Positions 51,601 through 59,367 of a DNA stretch of 64,000 nt are shown here, one piece after another (position 1 is the first letter of the stretch; every line of letters starts with the position of its first letter). Both the position numbers and the translations under genes were made by a program. The notes below the pieces were generated by a model. It saw only the letters and a list, made by a program, of their open reading frames with translations, was not told where the DNA came from and made no database searches. Source of the DNA: an uncultured Actinomycetes bacterium (GTDB taxonomy: Bacteria; Actinomycetota; Coriobacteriia; Coriobacteriales; Atopobiaceae); contig OMWB01000006.1 of the NCBI GenBank assembly GCA_900314645.1, positions 1-64,000 of the forward strand, written 5' to 3'.

Positions 51601-52452
51601 ATGATTCTGGACTTCAACGAGAACAAGCCGGTGGCGGTGGTGCTTGGCGCGGGCGCGATGGCTATGGCCATCGTCCGTCGCGTTGCCGCTGGTGCGAAGG
51701 TCCTGCTGGGCGACGTGAGCGAGCAGAACCTCGAGCGCGCGGCCGAGGCCATGCGCTTCAACGGCTATGACGTCGAGACCATGGTTGTGAACGCCCTCGA
51801 CAAGGACCAGGTCTACGCATTCGCGGCCAAGGCGGCCGAGCTGGGCGACGTCATGTGGTTCGTGGACACGGCCGGTGCGAGTCCCAGCCAGGCGACGCCG
51901 CAGTTCATCATTGATCTCGACCTCATTGGTACTTCCTACGCGCTTGATGCCTTCGGACCCGTCATGGCCAAGGGTGGCGCCGGCCTCGTGGTGAGCAGCC
52001 AGGCTGGCTGGATGGGCCACTTTACCGAGGAAGAGGAGAACATCCTCGCCACCACGCCCACCGACGAGCTGCGCGACCTGCCGATGCTCCAGCCTGACGT
52101 GGTGACCCGCTCAGGTCAGGCTTACATTGTTGCCAAGCGCGCCAACCACCTGCGCGTGCGCACCGCTGCCGCAACCACGTGGGCGGCAAGCCATGCTCGT
52201 GTGAACACCATCAGCCCGGGCATCGTGATGACGCCGGTTGCCTACGACGAGTTCAACGCGCCGGGCAACACCTACCAGCACATGATCGAGGCGGGCGCCT
52301 GCCAGCGCGTGGCCACGCCTGACGAGATTGCCGCGGCAGCCGAGTTCATGTTGAGCGCGCCGTTCGTCACCGGTACTGACCTGCTCATTGACGGCGGTAC
52401 CATTGCTGCCATGAAGAGCGGCGCCTACGAGGGACGCCGCGATCAGCGCTAG
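51601..52452 (+). CDS. Short-chain dehydrogenase/reductase
   Basis: This 283-residue NAD(P)-dependent oxidoreductase has a Rossmann start VAVVLGAGAMAMAIVRRVA, an active-site serine region VVSSQAGWMGH, the Tyr-x3-Lys pair in GQAYIVAKRANHL and a C-terminal TGTDLLIDGG typical of the classical SDR family. The coenzyme loop GAGAMAMA differs slightly from the usual TGxxxGxG. The substrate is unknown. GGGAAGGGG lies before the ATG. It appears alone; the neighbouring isomerase gene is convergent. Confidence 0.9.
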   Translation: MILDFNENKPVAVVLGAGAMAMAIVRRVAAGAKVLLGDVSEQNLERAAEAMRFNGYDVETMVVNALDKDQVYAFAAKAAELGDVMWFVDTAGASPSQATPQFIIDLDLIGTSYALDAFGPVMAKGGAGLVVSSQAGWMGHFTEEEENILATTPTDELRDLPMLQPDVVTRSGQAYIVAKRANHLRVRTAAATTWAASHARVNTISPGIVMTPVAYDEFNAPGNTYQHMIEAGACQRVATPDEIAAAAEFMLSAPFVTGTDLLIDGGTIAAMKSGAYEGRRDQR

Positions 52453-52468
52453 CGACCATAGTGGTTAT

Positions 52469-52495
52469 GGGACAGGGGTTCGGGACCCTTGTCCC
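52469..52495. terminator. Terminator between the SDR gene and the convergent isomerase
   Basis: A 9-bp imperfect stem (GGGACAGGG with CCCTTGTCCC, one bulged T) lies 17 bases after the SDR stop and 23 bases from the isomerase stop on the other strand. Confidence 0.55.
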
Positions 52496-52517
52496 AGGCC
52501 CCGACGCCGCACTAGGC

Positions 52518-54239
52518 CTATCGCTGGCGGACGTAGGCCTTAACGAACATGATCTGCTCGCCTTCGGCTTCCGGGCGGATGGTGTAGCAGCCAGCTGCTG
52601 CGGGGACGATGAACGTCTCGGCGTAGTGTACGGTGAACGGTTCGAAGGCGTCCGTGGGGCTTTCAACCACGGCAGAAGTGCCGTCCACAAGATTGAGCAT
52701 GTGAAATCCCTCGGTCGCATCATGTTCCGTCTTGCCGCGTGAGGTGAAACGCCTCGTTTCAATAAACTCCAGCTCATGCAGGCCAGTGTGCTCTTCGCGA
52801 TAGTCATCCTCATCATGGATGACCTCGATGGCGTTCACGAGGTTCTCACGCACCCAGTCAGTGGTGCGGCCCCATTGGATGTTGGCAAGGCCGTCGTCAA
52901 TGTGGATGGGCCTCGGCAGGCCGTCAAGACCCAGGCGGTCCCAGTCCCACATCTTGAAGGTGAAGTTATACGGTGTGGCGGATATCTCCAGCACCATGGC
53001 GTTGGCCGCCGAGCAGTGGAGGGTTCCCGCAGGGATGAGGAAGTGGTCATGCTTCTTGGCGGGGAAGTAGTTGACGTGCTTCTCGGCTGGGAAGCTCGGT
53101 CCGCCTTCCTGTGCCCAACGCAGGTCATGCTCAAAGGCGTCCTTGTCCACGCCCTCCTTGAGCCCGAGGAACACCCCGCCGCCCTCGCTGGCATCCAAGA
53201 TGTAGTAGCTCTCGTCCTGCGTGTAGGTCATGCCAAAGTGGCTGCGGATGTACTCGGTCAAAGGATGAACCTGAAGGCTCAGATTCTGGCCACCCATGGT
53301 GTCGAGGAAGTCAAAACGAATGGGGAACTCGGCGCCAAAGCGACAGTAGTATTTCATGCCAAGCAGCCCAACAGGCTGGTAGAGCACCAGATCCTGCGCG
53401 GGAATTTCGACGCGTACGTCATCGAAGCGCAGGTAGAGGCTGTTCTCCTCGGGTACGCCGTCAAAGCTCCAGGCGTAGTTGTCAGCCGTTGGGTCAAGCC
53501 CACAAACCTGCTTCATCCACTGACCGCCCCAGACGCCTGGGTCAAAGTAGGGGACAAGGCGGAACGGCGTGCTGGTCATCTGCAGCAGTCCGTCGCGCAA
53601 CGCTGAGCCGGTGAGCAGCTTCGGGTTGCCCGCGACATTGGAGTCGAGGAAGTAATCGACGCGGTCGAACACTTCCATCTTCCGCTTGTCGGCGATGCGC
53701 CATTCCACAAAGTACCCGCGCTTGATCTTGCGGAGTGAGTCCTCGTCCTCGTTATGCGCGCGGAAGTTGGGCATGCCGGCGCGGTACCGCAGCTCGATCT
53801 CCCAGCGTGCGAGGTCGCAATACACGAGCGTGTCACCAGTGGCTACCAAACCTGCGCCTACGCCGTACACCAACGTGCGCCTACCCTGTGGTACGGCGGC
53901 TTGAGCTGCGGCAAGAGCCGCGGGGTCCACGAAATCCTCCATGCGCCCGTAGTACATGACGCCGCGCACGCGGTCATCGGTGAGATGTGGCTGCATGCGT
54001 TGCGTAAGCTCGTCGCCGTCATAGAAGATGCCGTCGGAAAGGATAACCGCATTTGGTTTGAACGCTCCGCGCACCAGCTCGAGCACCTCATCACTCACGC
54101 CTGGGTAGCATTCCACCACCAAGACGTGGTTCTCTTGATGAGAGAGCTCGTCCAGCTTTGCCGTGACACTGCCCACGCCTTCCCACGCCTCACCCTCGTG
54201 GCCAACAATGCGTGTCTCTGGGTACTTGTCGTAGTTCAT
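52518..54239 (-). CDS. Mannose-6-phosphate isomerase (class I-like) with N-terminal extension
   Basis: This 573-residue protein carries a C-terminal type I phosphomannose isomerase half (about 240-573) with LSLQVHPL and the zinc-site segment LIPAGTLHCSA. The N-terminal part (about 1-210) is an additional domain. It has a nucleotide-binding-like character (LVVECYPGVSDEVLELV, then VIYDGD-type acidic residues) that may act as a kinase-like module. It interconverts mannose 6-phosphate and fructose 6-phosphate. The ATG at 54239 has GAGGAG upstream, while the TTG at 54254 is less likely. Confidence 0.88.
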   Translation of the reverse strand: MNYDKYPETRIVGHEGEAWEGVGSVTAKLDELSHQENHVLVVECYPGVSDEVLELVRGAFKPNAVILSDGIFYDGDELTQRMQPHLTDDRVRGVMYYGRMEDFVDPAALAAAQAAVPQGRRTLVYGVGAGLVATGDTLVYCDLARWEIELRYRAGMPNFRAHNEDEDSLRKIKRGYFVEWRIADKRKMEVFDRVDYFLDSNVAGNPKLLTGSALRDGLLQMTSTPFRLVPYFDPGVWGGQWMKQVCGLDPTADNYAWSFDGVPEENSLYLRFDDVRVEIPAQDLVLYQPVGLLGMKYYCRFGAEFPIRFDFLDTMGGQNLSLQVHPLTEYIRSHFGMTYTQDESYYILDASEGGGVFLGLKEGVDKDAFEHDLRWAQEGGPSFPAEKHVNYFPAKKHDHFLIPAGTLHCSAANAMVLEISATPYNFTFKMWDWDRLGLDGLPRPIHIDDGLANIQWGRTTDWVRENLVNAIEVIHDEDDYREEHTGLHELEFIETRRFTSRGKTEHDATEGFHMLNLVDGTSAVVESPTDAFEPFTVHYAETFIVPAAAGCYTIRPEAEGEQIMFVKAYVRQR

Positions 54240-54476
54240 CTGCGCGCTCCTCAAGCATTAGCCAAAGCTAGGCAATGGCGGCAAGTCATCGGTACCTTGT
54301 GGTGTTCAAACTTAGTTAAATGAATGGTATAACGAAGAGAGCTTGTCAAGTGGTTTACGCGGGAACGTGAACGAAACCCAATGAGTGGGTTGCACCCACG
54401 CTGAACCGCGGTCCACCTTCTTATCTGGCATATACTCGACCTCGTGTTTCTTGAACTCGCGAACGGAAGGGTTCCG
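54240..54476. other. Divergent promoter region between isomerase and acetyltransferase
   Basis: These 237 AT-richer bases contain no gene. A perfect -35 hexamer TTGACA lies on the minus strand at 54344-54349, but the matching -10 for the isomerase is poor. TATACT near 54432 could serve the acetyltransferase. GGGTTGCACCCACG, near 54388, may be a small hairpin. Confidence 0.4.
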
Positions 54477-55067
54477 ATGACCGAAAAAGAGAAACTAGAC
54501 GCAGGGCAATGGTACAACCCGGGTGACGGTGGGGAGCTCTCCGCGCGTCGCAAGCTTGCTCGTAGACTCTACTTCGCCTTCAATCATGCCGATCCCAACG
54601 ATCGCGTGGAGCATCGTCGCATTCTGAACGAGCTCTTGGGTTCTTATGCCGAGACAGCCACGATCATGCCCAACTTTGCCTGCGACTATGGTTGGAACAT
54701 CAGCATGGGGGAGGGCAGCTTCATCAACTGCAACTCATACCTTATGGACTGCGCTCGCATCACCATCGGTGAGCACGTGTTTATTGGTCCTAACTGCGCA
54801 ATGTACACAGCCATCCATCCGCTGCTGCCCGAGGAGCGCAATACCGAGTATGAGCGGGCCGAGCCGATAGCCATTGGCGACGACTGCTGGCTGGGTGGCA
54901 ATGTCACCATCTGCCCCGGTGTGACCATAGGGAGGGGAACCGTGATTGGGGCGGGGAGCGTGGTCACGCGCGACATTCCAGCCGGCGTTGTGGCCGTGGG
55001 CAATCCCTGTCGTCCGCTGCGTCAGCTCACTGAGGCTGATCGCATGCTGCCTCACAAAGACGAGTAA
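54477..55067 (+). CDS. Sugar O-acetyltransferase (maltose/galactoside acetyltransferase type)
   Basis: This 196-residue protein has an N-terminal helical cap (MTEKEKLDAGQWYNPGDGGELSARRKLARRL) and a left-handed beta-helix of hexapeptide repeats. The catalytic His is in MYTAIHPLLPEER and the repeats end with PGVTIGRGTVIGAGSVVTRDIPAGVVAVGNPCRPLR. It acetylates sugar hydroxyls with acetyl-CoA. The ATG at 54477 is used, with GGAAGG upstream. No operon partner is evident. Confidence 0.92.
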   Translation: MTEKEKLDAGQWYNPGDGGELSARRKLARRLYFAFNHADPNDRVEHRRILNELLGSYAETATIMPNFACDYGWNISMGEGSFINCNSYLMDCARITIGEHVFIGPNCAMYTAIHPLLPEERNTEYERAEPIAIGDDCWLGGNVTICPGVTIGRGTVIGAGSVVTRDIPAGVVAVGNPCRPLRQLTEADRMLPHKDE

Positions 55068-55123
55068 GGCTACATTTTGGCGGTGACTTCGGCTCAAACT
55101 AGCCAACAGCGGCGGAGTACACA

Positions 55124-55151
55124 TTGCGTGGTTCTTTTTGTTAGGTAAGAT
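55124..55151 (+). promoter_or_regulatory. Candidate promoter of the small-protein/sigma-factor operon
   Basis: TTGCGT (55124-55129) and TAAGAT (55146-55151) are 16 bases apart, 62 bases before the first start codon. Both are recognisable vegetative elements rather than the AAC/GTC pattern of many ECF promoters. Confidence 0.45.
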
Positions 55152-55213
55152 GGAGCGCAACTCGGCGGCATATAAAGCAACAGGTACCGCACCGCGAGTT
55201 GATGGGAGCTGTG

Positions 55214-55429
55214 ATGCTGGAGCAGGAGATTCGTCGTATTCTGGGTCAAGATCTGTCAGTGGGCACTGAGGCCTTCCGGGACTCACTGCTGAAGCGCTGC
55301 CTTTCAGTGCTCGATTCCAGCGTCGAGGACGGTGTAGAGCTGGACGATGACGAGCTAGAGCTGCTTGCTGCTGCTGGGTCACCAGAAGTTATGTTTTCCC
55401 CTGAGGACATGGGAGGTGCCGACTTGTGA
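55214..55429 (+). CDS. Small acidic protein coupled to an ECF sigma factor
   Basis: This 71-residue acidic protein starts at ATG 55214, with GGGAG upstream. It is helical, and its middle reads VELDDDELELLAAAG. Leaders of many ribosomally made peptides share that kind of acidic, LxxxELExxAG-like sequence. A short tail (SPEVMFSPEDMGGADL) follows. The stop overlaps the sigma-factor start by four bases (GTGA), so the two are translated together. It could be a regulator of the sigma factor or a sensor peptide. I recognise no annotated family and do not assign a function. Confidence 0.7.
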   Translation: MLEQEIRRILGQDLSVGTEAFRDSLLKRCLSVLDSSVEDGVELDDDELELLAAAGSPEVMFSPEDMGGADL

Positions 55430-55977
55430 GATCGCATGCGGTCGATGGCGGTGCAAGATTGCGGCGTTCCCGCGGTCGCGTGACCACATGCGAACAGGAG
55501 TTTACAGAGCTGTACCTGGAGAGCTACCCGTTCGTTTACAACTATGTGCGCTATCGCATGGCAAATGATTCCGAGGCAGAAGACATTGTTTCAGAAGCCT
55601 ATTTGTTAGCCGCGCGCTCATTTGAGCGCTTTGATCCTTCTCGTGCAAAGTTCTCGACATGGGTCATAACGATTGCGATTAACTGCATGCGGGGATACTG
55701 GCGCAAGCAGCGGCCGACGGTGGACTTGGAGGAAGTTCCCCAAGTTGTCTTCTCGGTCGTTGGCGATGAGTCGCAAGTGGATGACCGTGATGAAGTCGAC
55801 ATGCTTCTGGGCGTTCTTGACCAAGAAGAGCGTGAGCTGGTGCTCATGAAGTATCGCGATGGCAAACGCAACGTTGACATCGCCGATGAGCTGGGCATGA
55901 ATCAATCGACGGTATCGACCAAGCTTTTCAAAGCGATAGGTAAGATGCGTGCCGTAAGGGAAGGGTATGGTCTTTGA
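55426..55977 (+). CDS. ECF-type RNA polymerase sigma factor
   Basis: This 183-residue protein has sigma region 2 (about 30-95: ESYPFVYNYVRYRM, SEAEDIVSEAYLLAARSFERFDPSRAKFSTW pattern) and region 4 (about 125-178: QEERELVLMKYRDGKRNVDIADELGMNQSTVSTKLFKAIGKM). It starts at GTG 55426, overlapping the previous stop, with GGGAGG 9 bases upstream; an alternative GTG start at 55480 would omit a basic leader. The GNAT gene overlaps its end by 11 bases. No membrane anti-sigma factor is present. Confidence 0.9.
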   Translation: MRSHAVDGGARLRRSRGRVTTCEQEFTELYLESYPFVYNYVRYRMANDSEAEDIVSEAYLLAARSFERFDPSRAKFSTWVITIAINCMRGYWRKQRPTVDLEEVPQVVFSVVGDESQVDDRDEVDMLLGVLDQEERELVLMKYRDGKRNVDIADELGMNQSTVSTKLFKAIGKMRAVREGYGL

Positions 55978-56539
55978 CGAGTTGCCCCGCTTGGTAGGGG
56001 AACGCGTGGTCCTGCGCGAGATGGTGCCGTCCGACGCGCCTGCGCTGGAGACCCTTGCGTCGGACGACGAGATATATCGGTTTGAGCCAACCTTCCTGTA
56101 CGAGCGAAAGTATCCGGATGCTGCCGAGGTCATCGCTCGCATGCACGCAGAGTGCTTTGACACGAAGGAATCGCTGCTGTGGGCTGTATGTTTGAAGGAC
56201 CAGCCATACGAACTGGTTGGTATTGCGGAGGCGTACGGACTTGAACCGCAAAAGCCCAAGATGTCGATTGGCTATCGCCTGCGCAGGCAGTGGTGGGGCC
56301 AGGGCATTGCGACCGAGGTTACGGGCCTGGTGAAAGGCTACCTGAGAAACCAGTGCGGTATGCGTACGATTACGGCTCACGTCCTGCCCGAGAACATCGG
56401 CTCGGCGCGCGTCTTGGAGAAGAACGGGTTCAGGCGACTCTTTACGAACATTCCCGAGGACTGGGGCTGGAGCAAGCCTCTTTTGGTCGACAAGTGGGTG
56501 TACAAGCGACGCTGGGACGAGGGATATCCAGAGGACTAA
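55967..56539 (+). CDS. GNAT-family N-acetyltransferase (RimJ-like)
   Basis: This 190-residue acetyltransferase overlaps the sigma gene by 11 bases. It shows LVGERVVLREMVPSDAPALETLA at the start and a coenzyme A pattern IGYRLRRQWWGQGIATEVTGLV, and ends with ITAHVLPENIGSARVLEKNGF, as in ribosomal-protein acetyltransferases. The substrate is unknown. The overlap suggests expression together with the sigma factor, so it may modify a component of that response. A perfect 11-bp terminator follows. Confidence 0.88.
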   Translation: MVFDELPRLVGERVVLREMVPSDAPALETLASDDEIYRFEPTFLYERKYPDAAEVIARMHAECFDTKESLLWAVCLKDQPYELVGIAEAYGLEPQKPKMSIGYRLRRQWWGQGIATEVTGLVKGYLRNQCGMRTITAHVLPENIGSARVLEKNGFRRLFTNIPEDWGWSKPLLVDKWVYKRRWDEGYPED

Positions 56540-56541
56540 TC

Positions 56542-56567
56542 GAGGGGCCGGCATACGCCGGCCCCTC
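56542..56567 (+). terminator. Terminator of the sigma/GNAT operon
   Basis: GAGGGGCCGGC and GCCGGCCCCTC form a perfect 11-bp stem with a 4-base loop, 3 bases after the GNAT stop. Confidence 0.75.
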
Positions 56568-56603
56568 CGCTTACCTGTGCTTTGTTGCTATCGACGCAAG
56601 AGC

Positions 56604-57071
56604 TTACGCTTGGCCGGCTTCAGCGGCGCGCCAGTGGCCAAGCGTCGGAAGCAGCGCGCCCATGAACGAGACGGCCTCGTCTAGCGTCATCCCTGACGCC
56701 TCTGCGAGATAGGGGGCAGAGGTCTCGATGACGTCGTCCATGGTCTGGTATGCGAAGGTGCCCTCGTCGTAGCACCACTTGCAGTAATCGGGGTTCTCGT
56801 GGCCGTCGGCGTCGTGGCCGCGGTCCATGTCAGGCACGGAGAAGGGCGTTCCGCAGCACTGACACGAAGGCTCCTGCGGAAGATCGAGCAGCTGCATGAC
56901 GGGTACGTCGAGCACCGAGGCAAGGAGCTTGGTCATGTCGATGCCAGGCGTGGTCTCTCCGTTTTCCCAACGGCTTATGGCTTGGCGGGTTACGAAGACC
57001 TTGCCTGCGAGCTCTTCCTGCGTCATTCCCTTTGCCTTGCGAGCTTGAACGAGCATGTCTTTCAGTGCCAT
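56604..57071 (-). CDS. XRE helix-turn-helix regulator with zinc-ribbon domain
   Basis: This 155-residue protein has a Cro/C1-type helix-turn-helix (about 1-62: GMTQEELAGKVFVTRQAISRWENGE) followed by a putative zinc-ribbon domain. The metal-binding Cys residues are Cys70, Cys72, Cys73, Cys97 and Cys100 (SCQCCG and DYCKWCY). This combination is found in Gram-positive regulators of unknown effector. The ATG at 57071 has AAAGGA upstream. A dyad and promoter lie upstream at 57112-57155, so it probably controls itself. It is divergent from a GNAT gene. Confidence 0.88.
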   Translation of the reverse strand: MALKDMLVQARKAKGMTQEELAGKVFVTRQAISRWENGETTPGIDMTKLLASVLDVPVMQLLDLPQEPSCQCCGTPFSVPDMDRGHDADGHENPDYCKWCYDEGTFAYQTMDDVIETSAPYLAEASGMTLDEAVSFMGALLPTLGHWRAAEAGQA

Positions 57072-57111
57072 GATTGGTCCTTTCTGAGGTGTGTTCTTCC
57101 TCTCTAGGGTG

Positions 57112-57155
57112 ACTATATGACCATCGTGTCGGTACGTCACGCAACAATGTGTTGC
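57112..57155 (-). promoter_or_regulatory. Promoter and dyad upstream of the XRE/zinc-ribbon gene
   Basis: On the minus strand a -35-like GTGACG (57135-57140) and TATAGT (57112-57117) are 17 bases apart. The dyad GCAACA-N3-TGTTGC (57141-57155) adjoins the -35 element and could be an autoregulatory site that also affects the divergent GNAT gene. Confidence 0.5.
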
Positions 57156-57231
57156 ACGTCTCTCCAAATGCATCTGGCCTGCATACCCAAAGACCGTTAC
57201 CATGAATAAACCCAAGGTGAAAGGGGATGAG

Positions 57232-57786
57232 ATGCAGTACCGCAAGACAGTGACCCTCAAGGATGGAAGCCGTTGTCTCTTGCGCAACGGAACTGCTGCA
57301 GATGGGCAAGCGTTGCTCGACATCTTTATCCGTACGCATGCGGAGACGGACTATCTGCTGACCTATGCCGACGAATGCACCATGACTGCTGAGGATGAGG
57401 CCAAGTACCTTGCGGAAAAGACCGAAGATCCCCGCAGCATTGAGATTCTCGCAGAGCGCGACGGACAACTTGTTGGCTCTGCGGGCATCGAAGTGGTGAG
57501 AGACCGAGAGAAGCTGCGGCATCGGGCTGAGTTTGGCATCAGCGTGGTGCGTGCATGCTGGGGCCTGGGCATTGGGCGGGCTTTGGCGGACGCGTGCATC
57601 GAGTGTGCCAGGGAGGCAGGCTACGTGCAGCTTGAGCTGGACGTGGTTGCCGAGAATGTGCGCGCGATTGCCCTGTACCAGAGCCTGGGCTTTGTGGAGT
57701 GGGGGCGTAACCCCAAGGGCTTTCGCACGCGTGACGGTAGGTGGCAGGAGCTCGTGCTCATGCGGCTTGAACTCAGTGAGGAGTAA
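57232..57786 (+). CDS. GNAT-family N-acetyltransferase
   Basis: This 184-residue acetyltransferase shows LRNGTAADGQALLDIFIRTHAETDY and the acetyl-CoA loop VRACWGLGIGRALADACIE, ending in the ELDVVAENVRAIALYQSLGFVEWGRNPKGF pattern. The substrate is unknown. The ATG at 57232 with AAAGGGG upstream is chosen over an in-frame ATG at 57202. A RibD-like gene follows 5 bases after its stop, so both are on one transcript. Confidence 0.88.
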   Translation: MQYRKTVTLKDGSRCLLRNGTAADGQALLDIFIRTHAETDYLLTYADECTMTAEDEAKYLAEKTEDPRSIEILAERDGQLVGSAGIEVVRDREKLRHRAEFGISVVRACWGLGIGRALADACIECAREAGYVQLELDVVAENVRAIALYQSLGFVEWGRNPKGFRTRDGRWQELVLMRLELSEE

Positions 57787-57791
57787 CCGTT

Positions 57792-58484
57792 ATGGATCGG
57801 CCCGTAACCACGCTCTTCATGCTTATGTCACTGGACGGCAAGATCAGTACGGGCGCGAGTGACGCTCTTGATTTTGACCGCGACTTGCCGCACGTGCCTA
57901 GCGTCGCCGAGGGCTTGTACCAGTACTACGAGCTTGAGCAGCAGACGGACCTGTGGTCACTGAACACGGGGCGCGTGATGGCAAAGATCGGTGCCAACGA
58001 GCTGCCGCTGCCGCAAAAGACCCCTGTCTCGTTTGTCATTCTGGACAATACGCACCTGCTAGAGGCGGGTGTTCGCTGGCTCTGTGCCAAGTGCCAGCAG
58101 GTCGTTATTGTCACCTCCAATGCGGAGCATCCGGCCTTTGAGGTGAGGGAAAAGAACCTCTCGGTCATCTTTCAGGAAAAGGCCTCGATGGCTGACGCGC
58201 TCCGCCAGCTGAAGAGAGATTATGGCTGCGAGCGGCTGACCGTCCAGTCTGGCGGCACGGTGAACGCTGCGCTGGTACGCGAGGGACTCATCGACTGTGT
58301 GGACATCGTTGTGGCACCGCTCTTGGTGGGCGGACGCGACACGCCGACGCTCGTGGGCGGCCCGTCGTTGGCCTCTGTAGACGAGTTGTCCCAACTGTGT
58401 GCGCTCGAATTGGTGTCGTGTGAGGTGTTGAAGGACTCATACGTGCGTCTACGCTACAAGGCGCAGAGTGACTTCGGTCATTAG
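57792..58484 (+). CDS. RibD-C/dihydrofolate reductase-like protein
   Basis: This 230-residue protein begins with RPVTTLFMLMSLDGKISTGAS, which matches the start of the RibD C-terminal reductase domain. It contains SGGTVNAALVREGLIDCVDIVVAPLLVGG, also typical. Relatives reduce pyrimidine intermediates of riboflavin synthesis or act as general reductases; the substrate is not determined here. It overlaps no neighbour but starts 5 bases after the GNAT gene. No riboflavin genes are nearby, so a biosynthetic role is not implied. Confidence 0.85.
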   Translation: MDRPVTTLFMLMSLDGKISTGASDALDFDRDLPHVPSVAEGLYQYYELEQQTDLWSLNTGRVMAKIGANELPLPQKTPVSFVILDNTHLLEAGVRWLCAKCQQVVIVTSNAEHPAFEVREKNLSVIFQEKASMADALRQLKRDYGCERLTVQSGGTVNAALVREGLIDCVDIVVAPLLVGGRDTPTLVGGPSLASVDELSQLCALELVSCEVLKDSYVRLRYKAQSDFGH

Positions 58485-58857
58485 TACCAGCTTTTGGCGG
58501 TTTGGGAATGATACATTTTTAAGGCGTTTTTATGCAAAACCGTCTGGCACAAAATCGCAGGTAAACGATGTAGGCCAGATTTGCCTTGCTGATGGAAGTG
58601 CGCAGTACCGTAAGAGCATGAGTTTCGACCTTACCAAAACCGCAAAAAAGCGGTAGCAATTCGCGATGCGGGCCCCTGCTGAGGGTCAAACGGGCGTCGA
58701 TTAGTGCATAAAGGTCTCTGGTTCGTGTCCGCGGGGTCCGTGTTGGCGTCCAGAGCCGCGCAACCGTTAGAGGGGTTGCATATCTATGCACTTTTGTGGA
58801 AGGGCCGCACATTTTGGGCGGCCCTTCCGTTGTAGTAGGCGAGGGAGGTGATAAGGC
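58485..58857 (+). other. 373-base intergenic region with candidate structured RNA
   Basis: No convincing gene is seen. ACCGC and GCGGT form a small A-looped hairpin at 58639-58654. From 58703 to 58792 an outer stem AGTGCATA/TATGCACT encloses two hairpins: GGTCTCTGG with CCAGAGCC (58713-58721 and 58750-58757, one bulge) and GCAACC with GGTTGC (58760-58765 and 58774-58779). An 11-bp hairpin follows at 58798-58828, then the sigma-gene ribosome site. A 62-codon frame at 58468-58656 is open but lacks coding features. Confidence 0.5.
58798..58828 (+). terminator. Hairpin just upstream of the second ECF sigma gene
   Basis: GGAAGGGCCGC and GCGGCCCTTCC form a perfect 11-bp stem with a 9-base loop. 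No T run follows, so it could be a terminator, an attenuator, or the closing stem of the upstream structure. Confidence 0.5.
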
Positions 58858-59367
58858 TTGCCGAGGAACGACGACAGGCGCCTGAGTCCGGACCGGGCGC
58901 GAAAGATTGCCGAGGAATGCTACGGCGAGGTGCTGGCGTACTGCAGACGCCATGCACCCGCAGGGCATGAACCGGCTGATCTTGCACAGGAGACGTTCCT
59001 GCGCTTTGTGCGTGCCCAAGGGTATCGCGAACGCGGCAAGCCCATTGCCTATCTCATGCGGATAGCGAGAAGCGTCTGTGTTGACGCAAGCCGTGAGCGT
59101 CGGCTTGAAACGGTGAGCTTGGACTTTGATGTACCTGCCGAAGAAGGCGGCGAGTGCGACGCGGAACTGACTGGCGCGCTTGCACGGCTACCGGACGACC
59201 TGCGCGAGACCGTGGAGCTGCGTTATGGCTCGGGGCTTGGTGTGGGTGAGGTGGCTCGTGCGCTGGGCATCAGCCGGTTTGCGGCACGTAGACGCATCAA
59301 TGCGGCGCTGAAGCTGCTTCAGGAAGACCTGGAGGAAGGTGATGTGAATGAGCGAACAGAGCTTTGA
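58858..59367 (+). CDS. ECF-type RNA polymerase sigma factor (ABC-exporter operon)
   Basis: This 169-residue sigma factor starts at TTG 58858 behind an unusually strong GGAGGTGATAAGG. Region 2 (about 15-85) has HEPADLAQETFLRFVRAQGY, and region 4 (about 105-158) has LPDDLRETVELRYGSGLGVGEVARALGISRFAARRRINAAL. It heads an operon with a membrane protein, an ABC ATPase and a permease. The next gene overlaps its end by 20 bases. Sigma factors in such operons often respond to envelope-active compounds and drive their own exporter; that is inferred from context only. Confidence 0.9.
   Translation: MPRNDDRRLSPDRARKIAEECYGEVLAYCRRHAPAGHEPADLAQETFLRFVRAQGYRERGKPIAYLMRIARSVCVDASRERRLETVSLDFDVPAEEGGECDAELTGALARLPDDLRETVELRYGSGLGVGEVARALGISRFAARRRINAALKLLQEDLEEGDVNERTEL

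Noticed and set aside
58468-58656. A 62-codon frame downstream of the RibD-like gene
   Set aside because: It overlaps the stop region of the previous gene, has no ribosome site, and its composition differs from neighbouring genes. The region looks more like non-coding structured DNA.
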